Notes under the pieces: generated by a model
The model's database searches: none
What the model was told of the DNA's origin: nothing
The model's input: the letters and a program-made list of their open reading frames with translations, nothing else
NCBI GenBank assembly: GCA_002898735.1
Contig: BEHY01000003.1
Location: forward strand, 26,135 to 90,134
Direction: 5' to 3'
DNA from: Candidatus Thermoflexus japonica
Lineage (GTDB): Bacteria; Chloroflexota; Anaerolineae; Thermoflexales; Thermoflexaceae
DNA length: 64,000 bases
Position numbers and translations under genes: made by a program
In this document: one piece after another, positions 16,935 to 26,400 of the stretch
Numbering within the stretch: the stretch's first letter is position 1
Layout: each line of letters opens with the position of its first letter

Positions 16935-18335
16935 ATGTCTCTCTTGAGGCGAATTCAGGGCAATCAGCCCTCTCCCTCGCCTGCCCCGAACCCCGAGCCT
17001 GCGCGCGCCACGCCGGCCCCGGAGCCTCCGTCCACGCCCCCCCGTCGTCCGCTCCCCACCACCGGGGGGATGCGGGATGCCTATGTGGATCTCAAGAACC
17101 GCATCCAGGCGAAGCTCCTCTCGGAACTGGAGCCCACGCTGGATTTCTCCCGCACCGATGAGCTGCGGGCGATGATCGAGGAGAAATTCGATGCCGTCCT
17201 GATGGAAGACCACATCGTCCTCAGCCGCCTGGAACGGCAACGGCTCTTCGAACAGATCGTCGCCGAGATCCTGGGGTTCGGCCCCCTGGAGCCCCTGTTG
17301 AAGGATGACACCATCACGGAGATCATGGTCAACGGCCCGAAGAAGGTCTACATCGAGCGCAACGGAAAGATCGAGCGGACGAACGTGGTCTTTGAGGATG
17401 ACGAACACCTGATGCGCATCATCGAACGCATCGTCGCCCCGCTGGGCCGGCGGGTGGATGAAAGCATGCCCTACGTGGACGCCCGGCTGCCGGACGGCTC
17501 GCGTGTGAACATCGTGATCCCGCCCATCTCCCTCATCGGACCGGTGGTGACCATCCGGAAGTTCTACCGCACGCCGCTTACGGTGGATGATCTGATCCGC
17601 CTGGGCTCGGCCACGCCCGAGGTGATGGAGTTCCTCAAGGCATGCGTTCAGGCGAAGATCAACATCGTGGTGTCCGGCGGGACCGGCTCGGGGAAGACGA
17701 CACTGCTCAACATCCTCTCCGGCTTCATCCCGGAGGGGGAGCGGATCATCACCATCGAGAACGCCGCGGAGCTGCAGCTGCGCCAGGAGCACGTGGTGAC
17801 CCTGGAGACCCGCCCGCCCAACATCGAGGGGAAGGGCGAGATCACCATGCGGGACCTGGTGATCAACGCCCTGCGGATGCGGCCGGATCGGATCATCGTC
17901 GGGGAGTGCCGCGGCGGCGAGGCCTTCGACATGCTCCAGGCGATGAACACCGGCCATGAAGGATCCATGACCACCATCCACGCCAACAGCCCTCGTGACG
18001 CCCTGGCCCGTCTGGAGAACATGGTGCTGATGGCGGGAACGGACCTGCCCCATCGGGCGATCCGGGAGCAGATCGCCATGGCCATCGACCTGATCGTCCA
18101 GACGGCCCGCATGCGTGATGGCTCCCGCAAGATCGTCTCGCTCACGGAGATCCAGGGGCTGGAAGGGGAGGTGATCACCACCACGGAGCTGTTCAAGTTC
18201 GAGCAATACGGGATGGAAGGCGGCAAGATCGTCGGGCGCCTCGTGCCGACCGGGATCCGCCCCCGCTTCATGGACCGCCTGGAGGCGGCCGGCATCCGGC
18301 TGCCGCCCTCGATTTTCGGCATCGGACGGAAGTAG
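16935..18335 (+). CDS. cpaF: Tad secretion ATPase CpaF/TadA
   Basis: 466 aa hexameric secretion ATPase powering Tad pilus assembly. After a 45-residue Pro-rich disordered N-terminus come the N-terminal CpaF domain ([21 protein letters not shown]), Walker [14 protein letters not shown] (about 247-259), the Asp-box region [10 protein letters not shown], Walker B-type [19 protein letters not shown] and the His box [19 protein letters not shown]. Strong AAGGAGGTG ribosome site. Lies between cpaE and tadB, the usual Tad order. Confidence 0.95.
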   Translation: MSLLRRIQGNQPSPSPAPNPEPARATPAPEPPSTPPRRPLPTTGGMRDAYVDLKNRIQAKLLSELEPTLDFSRTDELRAMIEEKFDAVLMEDHIVLSRLERQRLFEQIVAEILGFGPLEPLLKDDTITEIMVNGPKKVYIERNGKIERTNVVFEDDEHLMRIIERIVAPLGRRVDESMPYVDARLPDGSRVNIVIPPISLIGPVVTIRKFYRTPLTVDDLIRLGSATPEVMEFLKACVQAKINIVVSGGTGSGKTTLLNILSGFIPEGERIITIENAAELQLRQEHVVTLETRPPNIEGKGEITMRDLVINALRMRPDRIIVGECRGGEAFDMLQAMNTGHEGSMTTIHANSPRDALARLENMVLMAGTDLPHRAIREQIAMAIDLIVQTARMRDGSRKIVSLTEIQGLEGEVITTTELFKFEQYGMEGGKIVGRLVPTGIRPRFMDRLEAAGIRLPPSIFGIGRK

Positions 18336-18487
18336 AACTTCCCTGTCCGGCCTGCCCGGGGACTGCTTCCAGCAACCCTCGCCTGGCGGGGGGATCTTTC
18401 CCCTCTTCTCCAGGTCCTCCAGGCCGCAGGGAGGAGCGATCCACGTCCTCCGGTCGATGTAAGTCTCCGAATCCGTAGAGGGAAGCC

Positions 18488-19453
18488 ATGGCCTGGCAAA
18501 CCTATGTGCTGATCGGCGGAGGGGTTCTGATCCTCATCCTCCTGCTGCTTTACATCTTTGGGGGCGAAGAAGAGGAAGTCGCCGAGCGGCTGGAGCGCTA
18601 TGTCGCTTCCGTGCCGGGTCGCCGGGAGGAGGCTCAGACCCGCCCGTCCCCACGTCGCACCCTGCCTTTCAGCGAGTCCCTGAACCGGGCCATCGCCGGG
18701 CGGGGATTTGCCGAGGATCTGCGGCTTCAACTGGCCCGGGCCGATCTGAAGGTCACGCCGGCGGAATTCCTGGTCATCCAGATCATGACGGCGATGATCG
18801 GGCTCCTCCTGGCCCAGCTGTTCTTCCGGTTTGTCCCCCTGGCGCTGCTGGGCCTGATCGCCGGCTTCTTCGCGCCGCGCCTCTATGTGGCCTGGCGGCA
18901 GCGAAAGCGGCTCCAGGCCTTCAACGCCCAGCTCGGCGACGCCATCAACCTGATGGTGAACGGGCTGCGCGCCGGCTACAGCATCCTTCAGGCCATGGAG
19001 GCCGTCGCCCGCGAGCTGCCCCCGCCGATCTCCACCGAGTTCGACCGAGTGGTGAAGGAGCAACAGCTGGGCCTCTCCCTGGAGCAGGCGCTGAACAACA
19101 TGCTGCGCCGGGTGCACAGCGATGACCTGGAGATGCTGGTCACGGCGATCCTGATCCAGCGTGAGGTGGGGGGGAATCTGGCGGAGATCCTGGATACGAT
19201 CAGTTTCACCATCCGGGAGCGGGTGCGGATCAAAGGCGAGATCCGGGTGCTGACGGCCCAGCAGACGATCAGCGGCTATGTGCTGATGGTCCTTCCCATC
19301 GGATTGGGGCTCATCTTGTTCGGGATCAACCGAGACTATATGCTGAATTTCTTCAACAGCGGGATCCTGGGGTATTTCATGATCGCCTGCACGGCCGTGA
19401 TGATGCTGATCGGCTACTTCGTGATCCAGCGGATTGTCCGGATCGAGGTGTAA
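18488..19453 (+). CDS. tadB: Tad secretion inner-membrane platform protein TadB
   Basis: 321 aa type II secretion F-domain protein. N-terminal helix ([18 protein letters not shown]), cytoplasmic linker, two helices near residues 95-135, the F-domain core ([28 protein letters not shown], and [23 protein letters not shown]) and two C-terminal helices. Forms the membrane platform with TadC for the CpaF ATPase. The stop codon abuts the tadC ribosome site, which indicates translational coupling. Confidence 0.92.
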   Translation: MAWQTYVLIGGGVLILILLLLYIFGGEEEEVAERLERYVASVPGRREEAQTRPSPRRTLPFSESLNRAIAGRGFAEDLRLQLARADLKVTPAEFLVIQIMTAMIGLLLAQLFFRFVPLALLGLIAGFFAPRLYVAWRQRKRLQAFNAQLGDAINLMVNGLRAGYSILQAMEAVARELPPPISTEFDRVVKEQQLGLSLEQALNNMLRRVHSDDLEMLVTAILIQREVGGNLAEILDTISFTIRERVRIKGEIRVLTAQQTISGYVLMVLPIGLGLILFGINRDYMLNFFNSGILGYFMIACTAVMMLIGYFVIQRIVRIEV

Positions 19454-19457
19454 GGAG

Positions 19458-20393
19458 ATGCTGAGCCTGATCCTGATCCTGGGGATTCTGGCCGTGGGGG
19501 TGATCGCCCTGGCCCTGGTGATCGGCCTGGGCGCCCCGCGGGAGGAGGAGGTGCTCCAGGCCCGCCTGGCGGAGTTCGCCGCCCGGGATGTGCCGGTTAC
19601 GCTGGAGGAGATCGAGCTTTCCATCCCCTTCACCCAGCGGGTGATCGTCCCCATCCTCCGCCAGATCGCGGAGTTCATCAGCCGCTTCACACCGCAATCG
19701 ATTATCGAAGACACCCGCCGTCGGCTGGAGCTGGCCGGCAACCCTGTCCGCCTGGGCGCGGCCGAGTTCTTCGTGCTGCAGATCTTCGCGGGCATCGCGC
19801 TCTTCGGCCTCGTCCACCTGCTGCTGTTGCGCGCTCCCCCGACCCAACGATGGGCCCTGAGCCTCGCCATCGGGGGCATCGGGTTCTACTACCCCAGGCT
19901 GTGGCTCAACCAGCAGATCGCCCGGCGCAAGAAGGAGATCCTGAAGACGCTCCCGGATGCCCTGGACCTGCTGGTGATCTGCGTGGAGGCCGGGTTGGGG
20001 TTCGACGCGGCCATGCAACGGGTTGCGGAGCGATGGAACAACGAGCTGGGGAAGGCCTTCGCGCGGGTGCTACAGGAGATCGCCCTCGGGCGTTCCCGAA
20101 AGGACGCGCTGCGGGATATGGCCGCGCGGGTGGATCTGCCGGAGATGACCACCTTCGTGGCCGCGATCATCCAGGCTGAGCAACTGGGGGTGAGCATCGC
20201 CAAAGTGCTTCACATCCAGGCGGACCAGATGCGCCTGCGCCGCCGGCAGCGGGCGGAGGAGCTGGCCCGACAGGCCCCGATCAAGATGCTCTTCCCGCTG
20301 GTCTTCCTGATCTTCCCGGCCATGTTCGTCGTCCTCCTGGGGCCGGCCCTGCTGATCGTGATCAAACAGTTCGGCGGCGGATTCGTTCCCTGA
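19458..20393 (+). CDS. tadC: Tad secretion inner-membrane platform protein TadC
   Basis: 311 aa F-domain membrane protein, paralogue of TadB. Features are an N-terminal helix, [26 protein letters not shown] and [27 protein letters not shown] core segments, and the C-terminal helix [20 protein letters not shown]. The ATG at 19458 directly abuts the AAGGAG sequence (19452-19457), an atypically short spacing. The in-frame TTG at 19434, overlapping tadB, is the alternative. No tadV prepilin peptidase or flp pilin follows. Confidence 0.9.
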   Translation: MLSLILILGILAVGVIALALVIGLGAPREEEVLQARLAEFAARDVPVTLEEIELSIPFTQRVIVPILRQIAEFISRFTPQSIIEDTRRRLELAGNPVRLGAAEFFVLQIFAGIALFGLVHLLLLRAPPTQRWALSLAIGGIGFYYPRLWLNQQIARRKKEILKTLPDALDLLVICVEAGLGFDAAMQRVAERWNNELGKAFARVLQEIALGRSRKDALRDMAARVDLPEMTTFVAAIIQAEQLGVSIAKVLHIQADQMRLRRRQRAEELARQAPIKMLFPLVFLIFPAMFVVLLGPALLIVIKQFGGGFVP

Positions 20394-20424
20394 ACCCACC
20401 TTTTTCCGACAGGCCCGGAATCCC

Positions 20425-21168
20425 TTGTCCCCGTTTCGCTTTTCCCGGAGGATCGCTCGCCTGACGGAGGAGGCGCTGGACCTCCTGTTCCCCCCTCGCT
20501 GTGCCGGCTGCGGACGCCCCGGAGGCGCCTGGTGCCCGGCGTGCGCGGCAGCCGCGCGCCCGCTGATGCCGCCGGTCTGTTCCCTGTGCGGCATCCCCTG
20601 GCCCAGGGGAGGACGCTGCCCCCTCTGCGAAGCGCATCCGCTCCAGCTGGATGGGGTGCGCTCCTGCTACGCCTATGGCGGCCCCATCCGGCGGGCCCTG
20701 CATCGATTGAAATTCCATGGACGATATCGCCTCGCTCAGACCATGGCGGCCTGGATGGCGGAAGGCTGGAACCGCTTCGCCCTGGAGGCCGACCTGCTGG
20801 TCCCGGTTCCAATCTCCAGGACGCGCCAGCGTCAGCGGGGGTATAATCAGGCCGCCATGCTGGCCCGGGCGCTGGCGGAGAACGTGGCGATTCCGTTCTA
20901 CCCTCAGGCGCTGCATCGGGTGTGGTCCACCCCGTCCCAGGTCGGACTGGATCGGAACGCCCGTCGGGAGAACGTGCGCGGGGCGTTCGTGGCGGATCCC
21001 CGCTGGGTGCGGGGGAAGCGGGTCGTGGTGGTGGATGATGTGTGCACCAGCGGGGCGACGCTGGAGGCATGCGCGGCCGCCCTCTATCAGGCGGGAGCGG
21101 TTTCGGTCTGGGGTTTCACCCTGGCCCGCGTGATCCTGAATCACGAAGGAGGATCCCGATGGAGCTGA
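20425..21168 (+). CDS. comF: ComF family protein (Zn-ribbon plus phosphoribosyltransferase fold)
   Basis: 247 aa. Double zinc-ribbon N-terminus (CAGCGRPGGAWCPAC and CSLCGIPWPRGGRCPLC), then the ComF core (YGGPIRRALHRLKFHGR, VPVPISRTRQRQRGYNQ) and the phosphoribosyltransferase signature VVVVDDVCTSGATLEA. ComF proteins support DNA uptake or processing; the precise reaction is unresolved. The start is TTG at 20425, since no suitable ATG exists before the zinc ribbon; this is tentative. It overlaps hpf by 10 nt, so the two are translationally coupled. Confidence 0.9.
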   Translation: MSPFRFSRRIARLTEEALDLLFPPRCAGCGRPGGAWCPACAAAARPLMPPVCSLCGIPWPRGGRCPLCEAHPLQLDGVRSCYAYGGPIRRALHRLKFHGRYRLAQTMAAWMAEGWNRFALEADLLVPVPISRTRQRQRGYNQAAMLARALAENVAIPFYPQALHRVWSTPSQVGLDRNARRENVRGAFVADPRWVRGKRVVVVDDVCTSGATLEACAAALYQAGAVSVWGFTLARVILNHEGGSRWS

Positions 21169-21698
21169 TTATCCGAGGGCGAAACATCGAGATCACGGAT
21201 CAGATCGAAACTTACGCCCGAAAGCGAATCGCACGTCTGGAGCGCTTCCTGCCCACGATCTCTCAGGCCGAGCTGGAGCTGGCCCAGGAGAACACCCGAA
21301 GCCGGGATCAGCGTCAGATCGCTCAGCTCACACTGCGGATGACCCCGGGTATCCTCCTGCGCGCCGAGGAGCGCCACGCAGATCTTCTGGCGGCGATCGA
21401 CCTGGTGGTGGATAAGATGGAACGCCGGATCGAGCGCTTTAAGGGGCGCCGGGAAGGACGGATCCGCGCCGAAGCGCCGGAGTCCGCCCCCGCCGGGGAA
21501 GCCAGCAGCCCCCCCGGACGCATCGTGAAGATCAAGCGGTTCGAGATCACCGCGATGACCCCGGAGGAGGCCATCGAGCAGATGGAGCTCCTGGGCCACG
21601 ATTTCTTTATTTTCTACAACCCGGAGACCGCCAGCATTAACCTGGTCTACCGCCGACGGGACGGCAACTATGGCCTGATCCAGCCGGAGCTGGCGTAA
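21159..21698 (+). CDS. hpf: Ribosome hibernation-promoting factor, long form
   Basis: 179 aa. N-terminal S30AE/YfiA fold (MELIIRGRNIEITDQIETY, then the YARKRIARLERFLP helix and ERHADLLAAIDLVVDKMERRIERFKGR split into two helices). The C-terminal dimerisation domain is VKIKRFEITAMTPEEAIEQM through FFIFYNPETASINLVYRRRD. Two-domain long HPFs dimerise 70S ribosomes into 100S particles in stationary phase. GAAGGAGG ribosome site 6 nt before the ATG; the frame is open further upstream inside comF but without a comparable start. Confidence 0.95.
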   Translation: MELIIRGRNIEITDQIETYARKRIARLERFLPTISQAELELAQENTRSRDQRQIAQLTLRMTPGILLRAEERHADLLAAIDLVVDKMERRIERFKGRREGRIRAEAPESAPAGEASSPPGRIVKIKRFEITAMTPEEAIEQMELLGHDFFIFYNPETASINLVYRRRDGNYGLIQPELA

Positions 21699-21756
21699 CC
21701 CCTTCCCCGCTCCATTACGCGGCACGGTGAGGAGGTGAGGAAAGGGGGCGTTCCAG

Positions 21757-21789
21757 GGCGGGGAGGCTGCCTTCTGCAGCCTCCCCGCC
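21757..21789. terminator. Bidirectional hairpin between convergent hpf and SH3b gene
   Basis: A 14-bp perfect stem, GGCGGGGAGGCTGC (21757-21770) with 21776-21789, loop CTTCT. It lies between two convergent stop codons. T-runs are absent on both sides, as at several hairpins of this GC-rich window. Confidence 0.7.
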
Positions 21790-21829
21790 TCAGAAAATCC
21801 CTGAAGGGGGATCCGGCACCCTCCGAGCG

Positions 21830-22237
21830 TCATTCCGTCGGGGCCAGGTAGGATTCCGCCACCCACCCCTCGAAAGCCCCATCCTCGGTTTGAACCCGAC
21901 GCCAGCGCAGGCCATCCGCCTCCACCGACTCTGGAAACGCCCGAAGGACAGTTCCCTCCGCGAGAACGGTGACGACGGCATACAGAAGCCCGGGCCCCTC
22001 TCGCAGCCGCAGGCCGGTGCCCCCCGTTCCCGTGACCACCATCCGCTGGACAACCGGCGTCCGTGTGGGGGAAGGGGAAGGCGTAAGGCCAGGCGCCGGG
22101 GAACGGGTGATCAGGATCACGCGCGCCGTCACGGGAGGAGGAGATGAACGGGCGGCGGGCCGAAATGGAATCAGCCCGATGCCCAGCCCCAGCATCAGCA
22201 AGATCCCGGCCACCAGCCCGATCCCCTTCTTCCCCAT
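21830..22237 (-). CDS. Membrane-anchored bacterial SH3 (SH3b) domain protein
   Basis: 135 aa. N-terminal signal anchor (GIGLVAGILLMLGLGIGLI), a Pro/Thr linker (TPSPSPTRTP), then one SH3b domain (TGGTGLRLREGPGLLYAVVTVLAEGTVL, then GLRWRRVQTEDGAFEGWVAESYL given here in two parts). SH3b domains usually bind peptidoglycan or other envelope ligands. AGGAG lies just before the ATG. Downstream of the WecA-like gene on the same strand (42-nt gap), so probably in one transcript. Confidence 0.8.
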   Translation of the reverse strand: MGKKGIGLVAGILLMLGLGIGLIPFRPAARSSPPPVTARVILITRSPAPGLTPSPSPTRTPVVQRMVVTGTGGTGLRLREGPGLLYAVVTVLAEGTVLRAFPESVEADGLRWRRVQTEDGAFEGWVAESYLAPTE

Positions 22238-22279
22238 CCTCTCCTGCCGATTTCGATGAAGCTCGGGCCTTACACGGCG

Positions 22280-23293
22280 CTACCCCTCCCAGAACGGAGG
22301 CCGCTCCAGGCGCCAGAGCGCCCAGAGCGCCAGCCCCCCCACGAGGGCTCCGATCAGATAGCTCTCCAGCATCCCGGCCATCGCGATGAACAGCGCCAGA
22401 GCCCCCAGCGTCGCCTGGGCCAGATACAGGATGAGCACCGCCTCGCGATGGGTCATCCCGGCCCGCACCAGCCGGTGGGAGAGATGATCCTTCCCCGGGG
22501 TGGTGAGCGGGTTCAGGCCCCGGCGCAGCCGCGAGAAGACGACCAGCGCGGTGTCGAAGATCGGGATCCCCAGCACCAGCACCGGGACCATCCAGGTGAC
22601 AAAGGCCACGTTGTTGGGGAAGCGCAGTTTGATCCCCAGCACAGCCATCAGAAAGCCGAGGAACAGGCTGCCGGCGTCCCCCATGAAAATCGAGGCCGGA
22701 TTGAAGTTGTAGCGCAGGAAGCCGATACAGGCGCCCAGCACCGCCGCCGAAAGGGCGCCCACCAGATACTGGCCGTTCAGAGCCGCCAGGAGCAGGAAGA
22801 AGGCCGCTGAAACCGCCCCGATCCCGCCCGAGAGGCCGTCCATGTTGTCGATCAGGTTGAAGGCGTTGGTGATCCCCACCAGCCAGAGCAGCGTGATCAG
22901 GACGTTCAGGATCGGCCATGGGAAGAGAGAAACCATGACGCCGGTGGCCATCACGGCCCCGGCGACGGCGATCTGCCCGGCCAGCTTGATCAGAGGCCGA
23001 AGCCCCCACCGGTCATCCCAGATCCCCAGGAAGGAGATCGCCGTGGCCCCCACCAGGATCCCCGCGAGCTGCGGGAGGTTGTAGCGATCCTCCAGCACCA
23101 GCAGGGCGATCAGGACCGCGAGGTAGAGGGCCACGCCGCCCAGCAGGGGGATCGGGCGGGTGTGGAGCTTGCGCGGGGCGGGATGGTCCACCATCCCGAT
23201 CCGGAAAGCCACCGCCCGGGCCACCGGCGTGGCCAGCATCGCGATCACCATCGCGCCCAGAAGGATCAGCAGCCAGACCGTTTGCGCCTGCAT
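22280..23293 (-). CDS. Undecaprenyl-phosphate sugar-1-phosphate transferase (WecA/TagO/MraY-like family)
   Basis: 337 aa polytopic membrane enzyme expected to transfer a GlcNAc-1-phosphate-type group from a UDP-sugar to undecaprenyl phosphate, starting wall or surface polysaccharide synthesis. Conserved motifs are DHPAPRKLHTRPIPLLGG, the cytoplasmic NAFNLIDNMDGLSGG, FMGDAGSLFLGF and the late DHLSHRLVRAG. Roughly ten transmembrane helices. The early DHPxxRKxHxxPxPxxGG motif is more WecA/TagO-like than MraY-like. No strong ribosome site; GGGAG about 11 nt before the ATG. Confidence 0.88.
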   Translation of the reverse strand: MQAQTVWLLILLGAMVIAMLATPVARAVAFRIGMVDHPAPRKLHTRPIPLLGGVALYLAVLIALLVLEDRYNLPQLAGILVGATAISFLGIWDDRWGLRPLIKLAGQIAVAGAVMATGVMVSLFPWPILNVLITLLWLVGITNAFNLIDNMDGLSGGIGAVSAAFFLLLAALNGQYLVGALSAAVLGACIGFLRYNFNPASIFMGDAGSLFLGFLMAVLGIKLRFPNNVAFVTWMVPVLVLGIPIFDTALVVFSRLRRGLNPLTTPGKDHLSHRLVRAGMTHREAVLILYLAQATLGALALFIAMAGMLESYLIGALVGGLALWALWRLERPPFWEG

Positions 23294-23457
23294 GGAGCAC
23301 GACGCTCCCGTAGCCGTGAAATCAGGGCGTTCCCCTGGCTATCCGGCCCCCATCCGAAAAGCAGCATGGCCTCTCCGGCTCTCCACGGCCTCCAGGGCCG
23401 TTGGGAAGGGACGGGAAAATCCCTGGGGCGGCCCAGGGGATGTTCAAACCGCACCGT

Positions 23458-26400
23458 CTAACGGCAAACCTCCAGATGGACCCCATCGACCACGGCGGCG
23501 CTCCCCAATCCGCTCCCATTATTGTAAACGCCGATGGTCAGCGTGATGATCTGCCCCACATAAGGCGTCAGATCCAGGCTCACGAGCCCCCATGTCCCGG
23601 TGTTCGCCTGATCCACCAAAAGGGGCACCCACTCATTGCGCGCGTTCCGGAAACCGATGTAGAAGCGATCCCCGCTCTCCCGGACCTGCGGGAGACGCCA
23701 CAGGGTGAGGGTCGCCCGGGCGCCATCCAGGTTCACCCGCTGCCAGAGGGTCGCATAGGAGGCGGTGGCCGCCTGAAGATCCCCCAGGCGAACGGCCCAC
23801 TGCCCTTCATAAACCGGGCTCTGGACCCGTGCGATGGGCGCGCTCGGGTTCAGGATCTCCCAGGTTCCCGCCAGATCGGCTTCGAACCCGCCATTGCGGA
23901 GCCGTTCCTCACAGGCCGGCGGCGGAGGCGGTGTCGCCTCCGTTCCCCGCAGGATCAAAGGCAGATAGAGCGTGGATCCCCGGGCGCCCGGGCCCACATA
24001 GAACCGCACCGGCGGTGGCGTCCCGGAGAGGTTGCCCGCAGCGTCGAAGGCAGCGACCGTCCACTGATACTCCCCCGGAACGAGATTGGCCAGGAAGGTT
24101 GTCGCCGTCGTGGTAAAGCGGGCGCTGTTGATGATGAGCACATACCCGGCAGGAGGCTCTGATCCGGTCGGTGCCCACTCGAACCGAATGGGCGGCGTAT
24201 ACGTGGTGGTCACCGTCGGGGTGATCAGCGTCGGCACACCCGGCGGCGTCCGATCCAGCGTGAAGGTCACCGCCGCCGGCGTGGGATCCACCGTCGCCCC
24301 CCGCACCGCCCGGGCCAGCACGCCATACGTCCCATCCGCCAGATCGGAGGGGGATGTCCAGGACCAGGAAAGCCGCCCGGTTGCGGTGAACCAGACCGGC
24401 CCCGCACCCCATCCAGTCCCCGTCCACCATTGTTGATCCACCGTCCGCTGGAGCGCTACCTGAACCCCTGTGATGTCCGAGGGGGAAGCGGTCCCAGCGA
24501 TCACCGGGATCTGGTTCAGCAGGGCGTTCGGGGCCGGCGCCGTGATCGTGGTCTCCGGGGGCGCCCCGCACCGGGTCATCGCGTCCAGCAATCGGGCGAG
24601 GAGGGCCGCGCGCGCCGCCATCGGCCAGGCGCTCTCCAGAGGGAACCCGAAGACCGCCACCTGCGGGCACGGCGCGCCATAGAACGTCGCCGCCGCCCGC
24701 CCATCGGGATACTGCATCAGGGCCTGCGCCTCACGCCCCGGGACCAGCACATCCGGCGTGGTCACCCGATGACTTCCCATCGTCCCATCATCCAGGGTCA
24801 GATCCCCGATCCCATCCAGCAGCCCCCCCGAAACCGGGCGGACCGTCCGGGTCCCCGCATCGTCGGCGGCGAAGCCGGCCCGGAGGGCATCGGCCAGAAA
24901 GCCCGGATCCCGCTGGCTGAGATCCTGGCCCACATTGGATCCGCTGAGGATCAGCCGTCCCCCATTCGCCAGGAAGTTCCGCAGCCGCGCCCGGGCCCCG
25001 TCGTCCAGGGTCGGTTCGGAGAACCCCTCCTCGCCCAGCAGCCACAGGACGACCGGGTAGCCTTCCAGGCCGATGGACCCGCCGGAGACCGCCTCATCGG
25101 TCGCCCCATCCCAGGGCAGCGCCAGGGCGCGGCCCACGCCGGCCAGCGCATCGAAGCCGTTCATCCGGGCGATCGGCATACGCGTCACGACCCCCAGACT
25201 TCCCCCCAGGTTCTCCGTCGGCCGCATCGCCGCGTCCAGCCGATCGAAGCCGTCCACGATAAGCAGCCGGGGCGCGCCCCATGGCCCCACCCGCACCCCG
25301 ACCACAGGGGTGGGGAAGGATTCGCCGCCCGCGTTCAGGCCCGTCACGCGGAAGAACAGCGTCGTCCCCTCCGGCAAGCCGGAAAGCGTATAGGAGGTGC
25401 CGTTGACGACCACCCCATCGCTCCAGGCGAAACCATCGGTGCTGGTGTAGACCTTGTAGGCCGTGGCCGGATGGCCCAGGAGCACCCCGCCATCGCTGGG
25501 CGAGGGCTGCCAGGAAAGCGTCACCTGGCCCGGCCCCGTCTGGCGGGCCACCGGGGCCTGCGGCGGCTCCGGGAGGAACACCGGGGAGCGGCCATCCCGC
25601 TGGGCGTAGTATCGAACGATGCCCTTATAAATCGCGCGGGCCACCAGCATGGCGAAGCGAGGATCCTTGAGCGCGGCCGCATCCTGCGGGTTGTCGTGGA
25701 ACGCCGCTTCCAGGAGGACACCGGGCATCGTCGAAAGGAGGCGCAGCTCCCCCAGATTGGCCTGTTTCTTCCCCCGGTCGATCCAGTTCGGATCCCAACC
25801 GGCCCGGATGTCCTGGATCACCTGGGTGTGGATCGCATCCTGGAGCTCCAGGCTCCCCGGCGTGCGCCGGTAGTTCGGATCGCTGTTGTCGTAAACATAC
25901 GATTCCGTCCCCCGCAGGGTCCCATTGTAGGCGTTCGTGTGGAACGAGAAGTAAACCGGATCGTCGAACGGCTCCCGCTCCCACTCTACATACCGGGGGC
26001 GGGCGGTCACGTCGTCGATCCAATCCCCGCAAGAGCTATAGGTGGAGCACTGGAAGGGGTCGTAGACCGAGGGCGGAGCCCCCTGATACTTCGCCCAGTA
26101 GCGGGCGGCTTCCTCCCAGCGGGGTCGCCCGCTCGGCCCGGGGCTGGGCGGCGGCCCATCCCCGTTCACCGTGCCCATCCCCCCGCCGATCCGAACGGCG
26201 TCCGCCACCACCACCCGGTTCAGGTTCTCCGGGCGATCGGTCCGGTTGGTGAGGATCACCCGGGCGGGCTGCCCGCCGCGGAAGGGGAAGGAGCCCAGAT
26301 AGCGCCAGGTGTAGCCGTGCCCCTGCTGGTTGATCCGGACCTCGCTGCGGCCCCCGGCGTGCTCGATCAGGAACTGCGCGTCTGTGCTCCGGTTGGACCC

